Assembly (NCBI GenBank): GCA_964023205.1
Contig: OZ026838.1
Span: 24,889,843 to 24,953,842, forward strand
Reading direction: 5' to 3'
Source: Lutraria lutraria
Lineage: Eukaryota > Mollusca > Bivalvia > Venerida > Mactridae
DNA: 64,000 nt
Shown: in pieces, positions 22,101 through 29,309 of the stretch
Position numbering within the stretch: the first letter of the stretch is position 1
How the letters are laid out: every line of letters begins with the position of its first letter
Notes under the pieces: model-generated
The model's input: only the letters and a program-made list of their open reading frames with translations
What the model was told of the DNA's origin: nothing
Databases searched by the model: none
Translations under genes and position numbers: made by a program

Positions 22101-23664
22101 ATATTTTGAAATTAAATAAAAGGAGATAATTACAAAACTGGACTATATAGAGTTATAGTTCTCGGTTACTGCACTTCTCTTAGTTGCCACCTCTTCAAAT
22201 TTCAAGATTCAGGTCAATACCTTAAATAGTTTTCAAGTTATGCTCCGGACAAAAATTAGGGACTGACGTTCTCATGAGACGTATGTTGTGGGGTGATCCC
22301 TTTGATCTTTTCGGTGTTTTTAACCCCACAAGTTGAAATTATCCCCACAAGTCCAGTTTGTACGTATCTGAACCCCACAAGACCTAAATGTACTAACCCT
22401 AACCCCACAACCACCCTCGCATGCATGCGGAAGGACGGATGGACGGACGCACAGACGTTCTCTTGAGACTTACGCTATGAGGTTCCGCCCTTGACCTTCT
22501 TTTGATCTTTTTAACCCCACAAGCAACTTTTATGCACCCCACAAGCAACAATTTTACCCACAATGTCCCTTTGTATGTACTGGAACCCCATAAAGTCAAG
22601 TTTTACTAACCCTAAACCAAGCCCCATAATGACACTTGGGTGCGTATGGACGGACTGACAGCTACTACTACTATATCCCCTGCCACCTTATAATATAAAT
22701 TATTGTATGCAACTGATTGTTTTGTGGATCTGTCGACATATGTTTGAAATGAATACTATCAGTAGGATTTTTATGTTTTAAAATGGCATATATTAGCAAC
22801 CACTTGTCTATGAAGCTGACACCTTGATTCTTTACCTGTACTAACCCTGTCCTCTAATAGAAAATCAAATATCCTCTGCAAGAATCATGAGTGGTGAAGG
22901 AATAACTGCTTAAAGGATAATTAATGTCCATCAAATTTTTACGGTGAACATATGCTACACACGAGGGGCAATCCAAAAGTTCGTGGACAATATTTATGAA
23001 ATAAATATTTCGCAACAGATCTTTCTGATTTTCGATACAATCAAATTTTAGTTCAATATGAACTGGAGTACAAAACTTCATACAGACAAAATGAAAAGTA
23101 ACTATGCTATAAACAAACAAAGAACACAATGTACAATGTTCGATCTCACGAACCCATGCTCCAGATACTTAACACTGTATACAATTTAATCTAAGCGGGC
23201 GGTGAATCTAATGATTCAGTTACATTTGGATTAAACAGAGTTTTTATGATTATAGCTTTTCCACATTCTGCTGACTTGAGCTTATTTACCGATCAGTTAT
23301 TATATGTAAATGACATAATGCAAATGCATGTGACACTTAGTTGATGTTCTATTTGAAACTGATCAGTCAATGACCTTAAATCATTAATTCTTTCAAAACA
23401 GATTCGCCTTGCAAGGGAACGAACCTATCATTTTCTAATCTTTCTTTTTCAGTAGGTATCAAAGAACCTGATATAATAATCTTCTCGTTATTACGTTTTC
23501 TTTAATTGCTGTATGATAACTTTATTTACTATTTAGTTTGGTTTGAAAAGTGAATGCAAATAAAAAGTCAAATTAATCATTATTAGACCTACCCTGGTTT
23601 ATTAATTGTCCAGTGCTACTTTCCCCTGACCCTGATGTCCCAGATATTACTGAGAGAGGGATCT
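4573..23664 (-). CDS. Mucolipin-type (TRPML) cation channel, 14 exons placed, 5' end missing
   Basis: Mucolipins are six-pass cation channels of endosomes and lysosomes that release Ca2+ and other cations to the cytosol. Exons in transcript order: 23593-23664, 19822-19982, 15705-15801, 14692-14786, 13249-13372, 12014-12131, 11524-11614, 10767-10866, 9930-10030, 9486-9593, 9206-9319, 8570-8692, 8007-8222 and 4573-5114. The first thirteen have AG/GT borders and compatible phases throughout (1,520 nt, about 506 codons). Family marks are KYAVYTIHDLENGI in the luminal domain, VVLGPYHVK before the pore, a pore loop with QGDE, and a cysteine-rich C terminus. The N-terminal coding exon is not located. 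The junction from 8,007 to 5,114 is the one uncertain join. With the tail the protein is about 685 residues, longer than the roughly 550-580 usual for the family, because of a repeat array near the end. A polycystin is less likely: the luminal domain is short and the GPYHVK segment is mucolipin-like. Confidence 0.9.
4731..5018 (-). repeat. Eight 36-bp coding repeats (NESLTxDDACLK)
   Basis: Eight in-register 36-bp units encode NESLTxDDACLK, where x is T, K, T, I, T, K, K, T from N to C terminus. Other positions are unchanged in all eight at the protein level (the first unit starts after NK). Each unit carries one cysteine, a DD pair and S/T residues in acidic context. The length, a multiple of 3, keeps all eight units in frame. 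The antisense and shifted frames also stay open, which is a by-product of the repeat. Confidence 0.93.
5115..6138. other. Intron sequence, nothing specific seen
   Basis: This is intronic to the mucolipin gene. The word gtgatgcctccag at 5,178 repeats the splice-acceptor region at about 5,098 (gtgatgcctcctag), a small local duplication. No other exon or repeat was recognised. Confidence 0.4.
6139..7085. repeat. Dispersed gggccatgatggccc repeat, intronic copy
   Basis: It opens with aacaagagggccatgatggc and ends near caaacgctcacctgttc after a ggacgcacgacg-rich stretch. Inside are at least four degenerate units of about 160 bp sharing 'ttgaacaaacttggtagagg' and 'ctaagctctaggccttg'. This is the most complete member of the simple form of the family here. 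It lies in the intron between the last two mucolipin exons. Confidence 0.8.
7460..7940. mobile_element. Foldback (long inverted repeat) element
   Basis: Two arms of about 170 bp, 7,469-7,640 and 7,765-7,931, are inverted copies at roughly 85-90 percent identity. They start with ATAGGCACTCGA and end with TCGAGTGCCTAT around a spacer of about 120 bp. GTCTCGCCC (7,460-7,468) and GTCTCACCC (7,932-7,940) flank it as a 9-bp direct repeat with one mismatch. Long inverted arms and a 9-bp target site suggest a foldback Mutator-like element, though this is inference. It ends only 66 bp from the mucolipin pore exon. No transposase is present. Confidence 0.75.
8007..8222 (-). CDS. Mucolipin exon: pore loop and membrane segment 6
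   Basis: The exon is 216 nt, phase 0 at both ends, with acceptor ctttcag and donor CAA|gtgagt. It encodes FRTLTAATDTLFALLQGDEI, then luminal DDQPGNASVQ (a possible N-glycosylation site), and segment 6 around FLFTVVAINLLIALFNS, ending AYETIQ. The selectivity-filter position reads QGDE, where vertebrate mucolipins have NGDD. Confidence 0.93.
8570..8692 (-). CDS. Mucolipin exon: membrane segment 5
   Basis: This 123-nt exon is phase 0 at both ends, with acceptor tttcag and donor AAG|gttcat. It encodes the S4-S5 linker LLIETLYRAKW, segment 5 (VMAYLICVTVLFLGFLFCGY) and VVLGPYHVK, one of the most diagnostic mucolipin motifs, which enters the pore exon at FRTL. Confidence 0.93.
9206..9319 (-). CDS. 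Mucolipin exon: membrane segment 4
   Basis: This 114-nt exon is phase 0 at both ends, with acceptor tttttcag and donor TCG|gtgagt. It encodes a luminal loop GNELNQSS, a hydrophobic segment INVVLLGVGCILAWLCFIRY, and LKINESFS running into the S4-S5 linker. The spacing of W and IRYL matches mucolipin segment 4. Confidence 0.9.
9486..9593 (-). CDS. Mucolipin exon: membrane segment 3
   Basis: This 108-nt exon is phase 0 at both ends, with acceptor atttgcag and donor AAG|gtaatt. It encodes KCAEYSPSIVKIFVDIIQMA and DVCNIVGTSLLISQK, one membrane span with the polar residues typical of segment 3 in this family. Confidence 0.88.
9930..10030 (-). CDS. Mucolipin exon: membrane segment 2
   Basis: This 101-nt exon begins within a codon (G|AC, Asp) and ends in phase 0, with acceptor ttattttag and donor TCT|gtaagt. 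It encodes DFELENPNKWG and the span NAVIFFCVVSLCMSTVMLGC. Its acceptor is preceded by a U-rich stretch and then a long TG/TGCG repeat (10,064-10,164). Confidence 0.88.
10064..10164. repeat. CGCA/CA microsatellite next to a splice acceptor
   Basis: About 77 bp of tgca/cgca units are followed by about 24 bp of pure CA. On the transcribed minus strand this is (UG)n then (UGCG)n, then a U-rich stretch and the acceptor of the segment 2 exon, 34 bp away. Confidence 0.97.
10297..10490. repeat. Intronic poly-G and CA tracts
   Basis: A T-run joined to a run of 12 G at about 10,303-10,314 is followed by an interrupted CA tract at about 10,447-10,487. Both lie in the intron between the luminal-domain exon at 10,767 and the segment 2 exon. 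Confidence 0.85.
10767..10866 (-). CDS. Mucolipin exon: end of luminal domain
   Basis: This 100-nt exon starts in phase 0 and ends one base into a codon, with acceptor cacttcag and donor AAG|gtaggt. It encodes VHFNDRNYNGQIEVDL, like the mucolipin 'FDN..HSG.I.I.L' stretch, then TYTHSVPC and NMNLSVK. The cysteine in SVPC aligns with one partner of a luminal disulphide in vertebrate mucolipins. Confidence 0.88.
11524..11614 (-). CDS. Mucolipin exon: luminal domain
   Basis: This 91-nt exon completes a codon begun in the previous exon (CA|G) and ends in phase 0, with acceptor tttcag and donor AAG|gtaagt. It encodes MFDTTLEFTMHSVRPHYGND and EVLCLHISGK, matching the 'F.LK..NLQ...EIPDCY.F' stretch of mucolipins, including the second disulphide cysteine. 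Confidence 0.85.
12014..12131 (-). CDS. Mucolipin exon: luminal domain, glycosylation sites
   Basis: This 118-nt exon has acceptor tttgtag and donor CA|gtgagt and is in frame with both neighbours. It encodes KRFAVDHGLTNITKDNKAEY and SYSIAKELEFLNISEATQQ, with two N-glycosylation sequons (NIT, NIS). The first cysteine pair of the vertebrate luminal domain has no counterpart here. Confidence 0.82.
12483..13005. repeat. Intronic dispersed repeat ('gtcacaagatgacaaatacc')
   Basis: It begins agagctgtcacaagatgac and ends in a poly-C run and agtgggggtataataata. Inside are three degenerate units of about 170 bp that share 'gaccttggag', 'acacatcgt' and 'tcctccaatgaatgacaaa'. It looks like a composite short interspersed element in the intron between luminal exons. 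Confidence 0.75.
13085..13242. repeat. Dispersed repeat, 3' end 'tgcaaagcaatataccccc'
   Basis: It contains gaccgaccgcatgtgcaaag, then caatatacccccatttctt and cgaaaagggg. The same end occurs at 48,130-48,190. It ends a few bases before the donor of the exon at 13,249. Confidence 0.65.
13249..13372 (-). CDS. Mucolipin exon: luminal domain
   Basis: This 124-nt exon starts in phase 0 and ends one base into a codon, with acceptor attacag and donor CAG|gtaaat. It encodes YYSADNNAAAYFKRLENDKM and EVIINYFYFKDGKFGKEISKS, corresponding to the 'YY..G.V...N.TF' segment of mucolipins. Confidence 0.85.
13425..14229. mobile_element. hAT-type non-autonomous element with 8-bp target duplication
   Basis: The element spans 13,433-14,221 and has perfect 13-bp inverted ends (TAGAGCTGGGATG / CATCCCAGCTCTA). 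It is flanked by a perfect 8-bp direct repeat, TTTGTATG, at 13,425-13,432 and 14,222-14,229. Sub-terminal GGTACCC/GGGTACC words recur inside both ends. An 8-bp duplication and TAG.G.TGGG-like ends fit the hAT superfamily. No transposase frame is present, so it would need an enzyme supplied in trans. It sits in a mucolipin intron. Confidence 0.88.
14692..14786 (-). CDS. Mucolipin exon: start of luminal domain core
   Basis: This 95-nt exon completes a serine codon (A|GT) and ends in phase 0, with acceptor cgttccag and donor AGG|gtaaat. It encodes WETVPYPPAHGKYAVYTIHD and LENGINYAVSR. The KYAVYT..DL...I.YAV pattern is a strong match to mucolipins. Confidence 0.92.
15096..15622. mobile_element. 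Probable hAT-like MITE
   Basis: The proposed element is 15,104-15,614, starting TAGGGGTGGGCC and ending GACCCCTA. It is flanked by TTAAATAT (15,096-15,103) and TTAAACAT (15,615-15,622), an 8-bp repeat with one mismatch. The left end carries gccgatgcatcgagatatc, a pattern seen in hAT-derived MITEs. Only about 7 terminal bases match as an inverted repeat, so the right border is less sure than at 13,433-14,221. Confidence 0.55.
15705..15801 (-). CDS. Mucolipin exon: after membrane segment 1
   Basis: This 97-nt exon starts in phase 0 and ends one base into a codon, with acceptor atctcag and donor CAA|gtaagt. It encodes MISYGIDRSTFATAVHRGQL and TLRHLLLENWDA, matching the mucolipin 'NQ.V..F...N...F.HLFL.G..D' stretch that follows segment 1. 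Confidence 0.88.
16090..17880 (+). mobile_element. 5'-truncated LINE fragment (L1/Tx1-like reverse transcriptase tail)
   Basis: Three open pieces in different frames (16,099-16,476; 16,452-16,862; 16,983-17,648) read as one decayed protein. It begins after the catalytic centre of a reverse transcriptase (SGLKINFDKTKLIWLG), continues through FKLLGLIL, RRNLTPIGRITVVKALLLP, the FVWKGK region and GGLKMIDIPSYI, and ends with a zinc-finger-like LCTFCKKHEETISHLFWDC. Frameshifts occur near 16,455 and in an A-run near 16,845. It lies antisense to the mucolipin gene within its intron and ends near an aataaa and a poly-C run. Confidence 0.88.
17903..19800. repeat. Composite tandem repeat ending in a 26-nt hairpin
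   Basis: It starts agtgccacattggccctttatcgctcacctg, a relative of the gggccatgatggccc family. It continues as about six units of roughly 180 bp sharing 'gtaaacaagctaaaatatag', 'caagggcccataactcttg' and 'ccaagatcttttggttata', and ends with a ggacggacg-rich stretch. The final hairpin AGCTCACCTGAT-ga-ATCAGGTGAGCT (19,774-19,799) is followed by poly-A. The array is split at 18,472-19,185 by a LINE fragment. Confidence 0.85.
18472..19185 (-). mobile_element. 3' end of a second LINE, inserted in the tandem repeat
   Basis: On the minus strand two overlapping frames give FRIALCR-like YRIALCRIRTSSHRLEIELG, RWTKPVKTPRSERKCQLC, then LEDEFHFILECPLYYDIRKE. This is the C-terminal, zinc-knuckle-like end of a non-LTR retrotransposon. 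A frameshift joins them near 19,040. The 3' end is marked by gatagatag simple repeats at 18,472. It interrupts the repeat word 'ttttggttatacacatttac', so it inserted after the array formed. Confidence 0.8.
19822..19982 (-). CDS. Mucolipin exon: membrane segment 1
   Basis: This 161-nt exon completes an Asp codon (G|AC) and ends in phase 0, with acceptor tattttag and donor CAG|gtaaaa. It encodes DKKGYCACHNNWRTLLSIYF, SEPFKWEVRTYTFNCFYIII and AALQVAKLICLSGQ. The segment corresponds to the mucolipin 'L..FF..P..K......K..LQI.K...' region, and LSGQ to GLSNQ. Confidence 0.88.
20182..20601. repeat. Pair of 66-bp direct repeats
   Basis: Nearly identical 66-bp sequences at 20,182-20,247 and 20,536-20,601 (agtagcaaacttgctttaaa ... 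ttcagtggcaataaagtaat) bracket 288 bp of AT-rich DNA. They could be ends of a short retroelement or a local duplication; no coding sequence lies between them. Confidence 0.8.
20602..21402. other. Intron, nothing specific seen
   Basis: AT-rich intronic sequence of the mucolipin gene with no exon, repeat or RNA gene that I can support. Confidence 0.4.
21403..21945. repeat. Dispersed gggccatgatgg repeat with terminal hairpin
   Basis: It opens aacaagagggccatgatgga, has two to three internal units with 'ttgaacaaacttggtagagg' and 'ctaagctctaggc', and ends with agctcacc-ttgagcactttgtgcact-ggtgagct and an A-run. The closing stem-loop is equivalent to that at 19,774-19,799. Confidence 0.8.
22250..22680. 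repeat. Dispersed repeat with 'aaccccacaag' units
   Basis: Two degenerate units begin 'gacgttctc(a/t)tgagac' and contain repeated aaccccacaag and actaaccctaa words and a ggacggacgcac stretch. It looks like another short interspersed repeat within the large first mucolipin introns. Confidence 0.6.
22690..23592. other. Intron, nothing specific seen
   Basis: AT-rich intronic sequence. A short word gggcggtgaatct at about 23,199 resembles the flank of the SINE heads at 25.8 kb, but no complete element is present. Confidence 0.4.
23593..23664 (-). CDS. Mucolipin N-terminal region exon
   Basis: This 72-nt exon has acceptor tttttag and donor AGG|gtaggt and joins in frame to the segment 1 exon. It encodes IPLSVISGTSGSGESSTGQL INQ, a Ser/Gly-rich cytosolic stretch. 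Assignment rests on splice sites, strand and phase rather than on homology. It is not the first coding exon, since it lacks a start. Confidence 0.6.
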
Positions 23665-23929
23665 CTAAAAATGAAAAGAACATAATAACATTTGCAAACT
23701 ACATGTAATTACAACAACATGTCTAGAAAAAGAACGCATTTTAGTCAATTTATTACCAGGGATTTTGTTTGTAAGGGGATGAAATAGCAGATTGAAGTCT
23801 CTTTTGGGGAAAATTCTTGCCTGAACTCAATTTGGGGAATAAAATTTCAAGCAGTAAATTGGAAATTTGGGGAAAACTGCATGATTTCAAAGAAAGTTTC
23901 AGAGAGGAAGGCACTATATAATAAAGAAC

Positions 23930-24830
23930 AAGAGGGCCAAGATAGCCCTATATCGCTCACATGACAATCATTGTTTTGAAACTGTTCCACGTTCGAACTT
24001 GTCCCACATATCATTAAAACAAACATTCTAACAAGGTTTGGTGAAGATCAAATCTAAACTGTGACGTCTACAATGTTAACAAAAATTTCCTAAGATTTGA
24101 CATAGTGACCTAGTTTTTGACCCCAGATGACCCATGTTCGATCTTGTCCTATATATCATTAAGACAACCATTCTGACAAGGTTTGGTGACGATCCAATCA
24201 AAATTTGACATCCGCTGTGTTAATAAGGTTTTCCTAAGATTTGACCTGGTGACCTAGTTTTTGACTCCAGGTGACCCATATTCGAACATCTGACAAGGTT
24301 TGGTGAAGATCCAATTAAAACCATGACATCTAGAGCTTTAACAACGCTTTTACCTAAGATTTGACCTGGTGATCTAGCTTTTTACACCAACTGACCCATG
24401 TTCGAACTTGACCCACATATCATTAAGGCAAACATTCTGACAAGGTTTGGTGAAGATCCAAATATAACTGTGAAATCTAAAGTGTTAATATTGTTTTTCA
24501 TAAGATTGAACCCTAGATGACCCATGTTTGAACTTGTCCAAGAAAGACAAACATTCTGACAAGGTTTCATGAAGGTCCAAACAAAACAGTGATTTCTAGA
24601 GTCACTGAGTGTTCACAAGGTTTTCCCTTAATTTGCCCTGATGACCTAGTTTTTTACCGTAGATAACCCATTATCAAACTTGACTTACATATCATTAAAA
24701 TAAACATTCCGACAAAGTTTCATGAAGATCCAATCAAAACCGTGATTTCTAGAGTGTTCACAAGGTTTTCCCTTAGTTTGCACTGGTGACCTAGTTTTTG
24801 ACCCCCAGTGACCCATTATCGAGCTCTTCA
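23930..24830. repeat. Dispersed repeat with about six ~140-bp units
   Basis: It opens gaacaagagggccaagatag, then units sharing 'gacctagtttttgacccc', 'tgacccatgttcgaacttg', 'acaaacattctgacaaggtt' and 'ggtgaagatccaa'. This is a variant of the gggccatgatggccc family with different internal units. Confidence 0.8.
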
Positions 24831-25550
24831 GAGATTTTCACAATGATTAATACTACTATATAAATGTGTATATCCGAAAGACAAAACCACGAGGTGGATT
24901 AATTCATTCAATAATGTTCAGCATGTTTGCTTAACTTCAATGTTTTCACTAACTTGTGTATAATGGTCCTATTGATATGAAAATTTATATACAAAGCAAA
25001 AACTGAGAATTGTGAGACGAGGTGAACGTGCCTCCAATACAAGCTCAACAGAGAATAACTTCGGCTTCAGCTGGAATTTCCACTGAGCTTGAAGTCTAAA
25101 TGTTGAGCAGATACAGGAACTGATATTTTAAGAAGTTTTATAAACTTGGGACCAGATCTGAAATATAAGTACAGTCAGAATAGTTTTTAAACAAATTTTA
25201 TGAATGCATTTCAAGTCGTGTTCAGTTTGTTTGTATCTGAAATCCAAGTTTAAAGGGGCATGCCCAGCAACTGCCGTATCTTGGTTTTCATACACCAACA
25301 ATGCGTTTATTACATATAAAACCAACTATTACCGAAAAGTCAAAGAAGAATGTGCGTTCAAAAATGACCCTGTAACGCGTTCGTCGGGATTTGTATGTCG
25401 ATTTGATGATAACGATATTTCCAGTTTGTCAGATAATTTAACTGAGTGCGCGCTGCCTTTCAAACCAGCATAACATTGATATTTACCTATAATTCATTGA
25501 TATGATAAAATTGCTACCACCGAAATGAATATAGCATGAGCGAAACTTAC

Positions 25551-25564
25551 CTTTTCACTGACAT
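25551..25564 (-). other. Candidate 5' exon end with start codon for the mucolipin gene
   Basis: On the minus strand an ATG (25,562-25,564) in CAAAATGTCAGTGAAAAG is followed at once by a good donor, gtaagt (25,545-25,550). It lies between the first confirmed mucolipin exon and the second copy, in the right place for a first exon. It cannot join 23,593-23,664 directly: that frame meets a stop, so another exon or a non-coding role is needed. Confidence 0.25.
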
Positions 25565-25768
25565 TTTGTCTGAGGCCGAAATCGGCAGGTTTGGCAAATC
25601 TTGAAATGTCTTTTTTGAGTAAACTAGCGGGACTTTTCGTAAATATTTTACAGGGCTTTCATTAATCCATTCAGGCATTAAAATGATACCAATTTGATTG
25701 CTATTCGAGACGCTTCAGTTCCAGGGCATGCCACTTTAAATTGTGTAATAGGAGGAGAAAAATAATGT

Positions 25769-26102
25769 ACCCGATACGGGGCTCGAAACCACGACCTCCT
25801 GCTTGTAAGTCAGATGCTACCAACTGAGCTAATCGGGCGGTGAATATCTCAGCCAATTTATGAATATTATATACACACCGCTACATTCCTCCTTCCTTTT
25901 TATTCAAAGTAATTAATCGCGACAACCACAGGCTCTTTAAACTAACCCAGCCATTGCTTCACTCTAGCTCTAGGATTCCAAGGTTAGTCACACACTCATA
26001 GCACCAAATGTAATAGGAGGAAAATAATGTACCTGATGCGGGGCTCGAACCCGCGACCTCCTGCTTGCAAGTCAGATGCTCTACCAACTGAACTAATCGG
26101 GC
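25769..26102 (-). repeat. Two tandem tRNA-derived SINE heads
   Basis: Heads at 25,769-25,838 and 26,031-26,102 on the minus strand each have a 7-bp acceptor-like stem, an A box (TAGYTCAGTTGG), a B box and an anticodon loop (CTTACAA or CTTGCAA). Both are preceded by the same 'ctgagatattcaccgcccg' and followed by a tail containing 'ttttcctcctatta'. The second could fold as a tRNA with anticodon TGC, but it has mismatches in the anticodon and acceptor stems and the shared flanks mark both as SINEs. Confidence 0.8.
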
Positions 26103-27545
26103 GGTGAATATCTCAGCCAATTTATAAATATAATATACACACTGATACATTTGCATAAATTTAATTATAAAGAATTGATTATCCAATACATTTATGTATT
26201 CAGTATGCAACAATTCACATTAAATTAAATTGTCCTTACCATTCATAGAATTATCAGCCATATCTTTCATAGGATGTGAAGGATATCTTCATAGAAAAGT
26301 AAGTACTTCAATATAACCAATTCTTCATAACATCCGAGTAAACTGCAATCATATTACACTGTCTTTTGCAAAGACCGCATAGCTCTTTGACTACAAACAA
26401 AGATATAACATGCTCTATCAACTAGCTTGATATGAACGTTCAAAGTTTATTTTGTAATAATCATTAAAAACCTTTATCTCAATACATGTACTTGTCTTGT
26501 TATCTATTACTGCATGTTTCAAGCATGTGATGTATCTTAACATGGATTCTATTATCTATGTATGATATTTTATTATCTCAATTACTTGTTCAGGAGTTTT
26601 ATGAATAGCAATTACCTAAGTAATTTTTTTACTTAAATCTTAAGGGAGTTTTATGAATATAGGCCCAGATGTAACCCCCTACCCTCCAAAAGACTCACAA
26701 GAAAACTCGTACAGTCTTAACAATATCAACTGTTAATAGTTTCAGTAGTTGTTCACATGAAATACTCTTTAAAGATCAAAATATAAAGTAATTATACAGA
26801 TCTTGTCCTACCAGAATGTTAGTTTCAAGTGAAACAATTTATCTAAAATATGTTATTAAACAATATTACTAAATAGTGATGCTTAATTTTAGTTCTAAAT
26901 GAATATTGGCAACATACAAGATAAAGCAATTGCACAAAACATTATCGAAAGGTCAAATTTACACAAAACAAAACAGTACCTATCATATCTGTGAAACAAA
27001 GAAATTTAACCTATATACTAATATCATTAACAAGCCAATGAGCAGGAAAATGCAAAACAAAAGGTATAATCTAGAGCTAATGATAAAGTTAGTTCGTTAA
27101 CTAAAGTGTATGATCCAACAACGCCAACCTTAACAAGTTATGAGCATGGCCAGCAAATGGCTGAGGCGGGGCAACAAAAACAATTTTGTTTTGGAAGTGA
27201 CAATATGTAGACAGTAAGACCTTTTTACCATTTCATATTTCGTAAAGCAGAGTGTATAACTACAACAATGAAAAAAAAACATACAAACTTCAGTCCACCC
27301 ATTAAACTTATTTGATTAACTGATATAAATTATGCTTCAATGACACCACAATATACCAAGCAGATATGCGTCAAATACTGTACAGTACATGTTGCTACTC
27401 TTCCTTCCCAATGGACCGAGACAACAATAATGAACAACAACACATATCAACCTTCAGTACTTTTTCCTCTTCATCTCTCATGAACGTTTTTATTGTTCTA
27501 GGCTTCTGAATTTCCACATCATCTGGGTTTTCATTTATCCACATA
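25874..27545. repeat. Right copy of the 1.67-kb segmental duplication
   Basis: This is the direct repeat of 1-1,672. Here it continues without a break into the complete terminal exon of the second mucolipin copy, so this is probably the parental arrangement and the left copy the truncated one. Confidence 0.93.
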
Positions 27546-27712
27546 ATCCTACGGAGTTCGTCTCTCAGATTTGTCTTTTCATCTGATTCGCTTTTTCGTG
27601 GACTCAATAAGTAATAAAATGACTCTCGCAGTTGTTTCTCACAGCGCTGCTTTTTGATAAACGATCGAAGAGCTTGTTCCATTGGACCAAGACATCTGTC
27701 TTCAGGTTTTTC
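27395..27712 (-). CDS. Terminal exon of a second mucolipin copy
   Basis: The acceptor ttttag at 27,713 opens a 106-codon frame in phase 0 starting EKPEDRCLGPMEQALRSFIK and ending VDMCCCSLLLSRSIGKEE and a stop. The helix 'L.SFIKKQRCEKQ' and the CCC cluster near the end fit the cytosolic tail of mucolipins. It lies 1.4 kb downstream, in transcript order, of a mucolipin pore exon whose donor is also phase 0, so the two were one gene. The frame is fully open, although the pore exon is broken. It could survive by chance, belong to a truncated transcript, or have a use I cannot see. Confidence 0.6.
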   Translation of the reverse strand, partial: EKPEDRCLGPMEQALRSFIKKQRCEKQLRESFYYLLSPRKSESDEKTNLRDELRRIMWINENPDDVEIQKPRTIKTFMRDEEEKVLKVDMCCCSLLLSRSIGKEE

Positions 27713-28044
27713 CTAAAATACAAGTACATTTTTGTACTTCATTCGTTTATCTTGTATCTTTTGTACTTCTGTGTATGGTATCAGTAAGTATTCCAAACAA
27801 ATTGTTTACTTATAGTGGAACAATAAGTTCATTAAAACGATGCGCTAGAATTCAAATTATTAATTTCTTTGAAGATACCAATAATCATTCCGACATTAAA
27901 GATCACTTTCCGATGAAATACAGGTACCAACAGTCATTCTTCGATTGACTCATGAGACATGTTAGAATATTTTGAACTTCAGCATGTCGCTCACACTACC
28001 CATATCATCTTCTGTTCAGAAAGAGTAATATTCCAATACTTGTA

Positions 28045-28965
28045 TTATTGTCGAGCCCGCCTGCGGTGAGCTCGACATAGTCGCCACAATGGCGGTTGCG
28101 TGTCTGTACGTTAGTTAGTTAGTGAGTGAGTGAGTGAGTGAGTTAGTTAGTGTGTCCGTCCGGATCCTTGTCCGGGCTGTATCTCCTTTATGCATTGACA
28201 CTTTTTAAAATAACTTAGCATAATTGTTAAACACCATGAGACGGTGTGCAGTGCGCAAAATCCAGGTCTCTAGCTCAAAGGTCAAGGTCACACTTAGAGG
28301 TCAAACGTAAAAAATGAGCATTATAGACCTTGTCCGGGCAGTATCTCCCTTATGCATAGAAACTTTTTAAGATAACTTGGCATAATTGTTAAACACCATG
28401 AGACGGTGTGCAGTGTGCAAAATCCAGGTCTCTAGCTCAAAGATCAAGGTCACACTTAGAGGTCAAACGTCAAAAATGAGCATTATAGACCTTGTCTGGG
28501 CTGTATCTCCCTTATGCATAGAAACTTTTTCAGATAACTTGGCATAATTGTTAAACATCATGAGACGGTGTGCAGTGCGTAAGATCCAGGTCTCTAGCTC
28601 AAAGGTCAAGGTCACACTTAGAGGTCAAACATAAAAAATAATATTTATACACCTTGTCAGGGCTGTGTCTCCCTTATGCATTGAATTATTTGAAAATGAC
28701 TTGCCATAATACAATGAGACCATGTGTCTTGGGCAACACCCATATTTTCATAGGTCAAACGTCAAGATTACACATTCAGTCAAATATGTTTTCCTTTACT
28801 GGGCTGTAACTTCTGTTTGCATTCAAGGATTTTGAAATAAATTGGTATTAAAGTTTACTTCAATGAAATGATGTGTCATGAATATCACCCATACTTGTAG
28901 TTCAAAGGTCAAGATCACAAGCTGGCTAAACAGGGGCTCGACATGTTGCCCTTGGGCTTCTAGTT
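28045..28965. repeat. Dispersed repeat with gtcgagc ends and ~165-bp units
   Basis: It opens gtcgagcccgcctgcggtgag ctcgacatag and ends ggctcgacatgttgccc. After a ttag/tgag microsatellite (28,112-28,150) come about four units of roughly 165 bp sharing 'ccttgtccgggctgtatctc', 'aaacaccatgagacggtgtg' and 'aaaggtcaaggtcacactta'. The last unit is degenerate. It lies between the two exons of the second mucolipin copy. Confidence 0.85.
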
Positions 28966-29116
28966 TTGCAACACATTAACAATTGGGATATATGCCTATG
29001 AAACTGGCAGGTACATTATATACTTAAAGACAATATAATATTGTGTATGCTAATGTATTATAAATCGTACATGATTTGTACGGTGTATTTGTATTACAAT
29101 TACAGTAACTACTCAC

Positions 29117-29309
29117 CTTGATTGCTTCATATGCTCATAAACAATTGTGTATCTGGGAACATGAACTCCAATATACAAGTGTGAAAACCACCACACAAAG
29201 TGACTCCCAGACTGGTATTCATCAAGCATGGCTGTTAGTATGGCGTAAAACTCATCTCCGTTTACAAGAGCACAAAGTGTCTCAGCAGATGCTGATTACA
29301 AATGTACGT
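29117..29309 (-). pseudogene. Broken pore exon of the second mucolipin copy
   Basis: Between acceptor ttagttacag and donor AAG|gtgagt the sequence matches the pore exon at 8,007-8,222: RTF.., ETLCALVNGDEFYAILTAML, then VWWFSHLYIG and, in another frame, AYEAIK at the donor. It is 193 nt rather than 216. An insertion of about 4 nt before ETLCAL leaves a stop in that frame, and a deletion of roughly 28 nt removes most of segment 6 and shifts the frame. The filter reads NGDE. I could not find the upstream exons of this copy, so it may be a 3' partial duplication. Confidence 0.8.

Noticed and set aside
26031..26102. A functional tRNA gene with anticodon TGC
   Set aside because: The anticodon stem and one acceptor pair are mismatched, and the same flanks accompany two other copies, so it is a SINE head.
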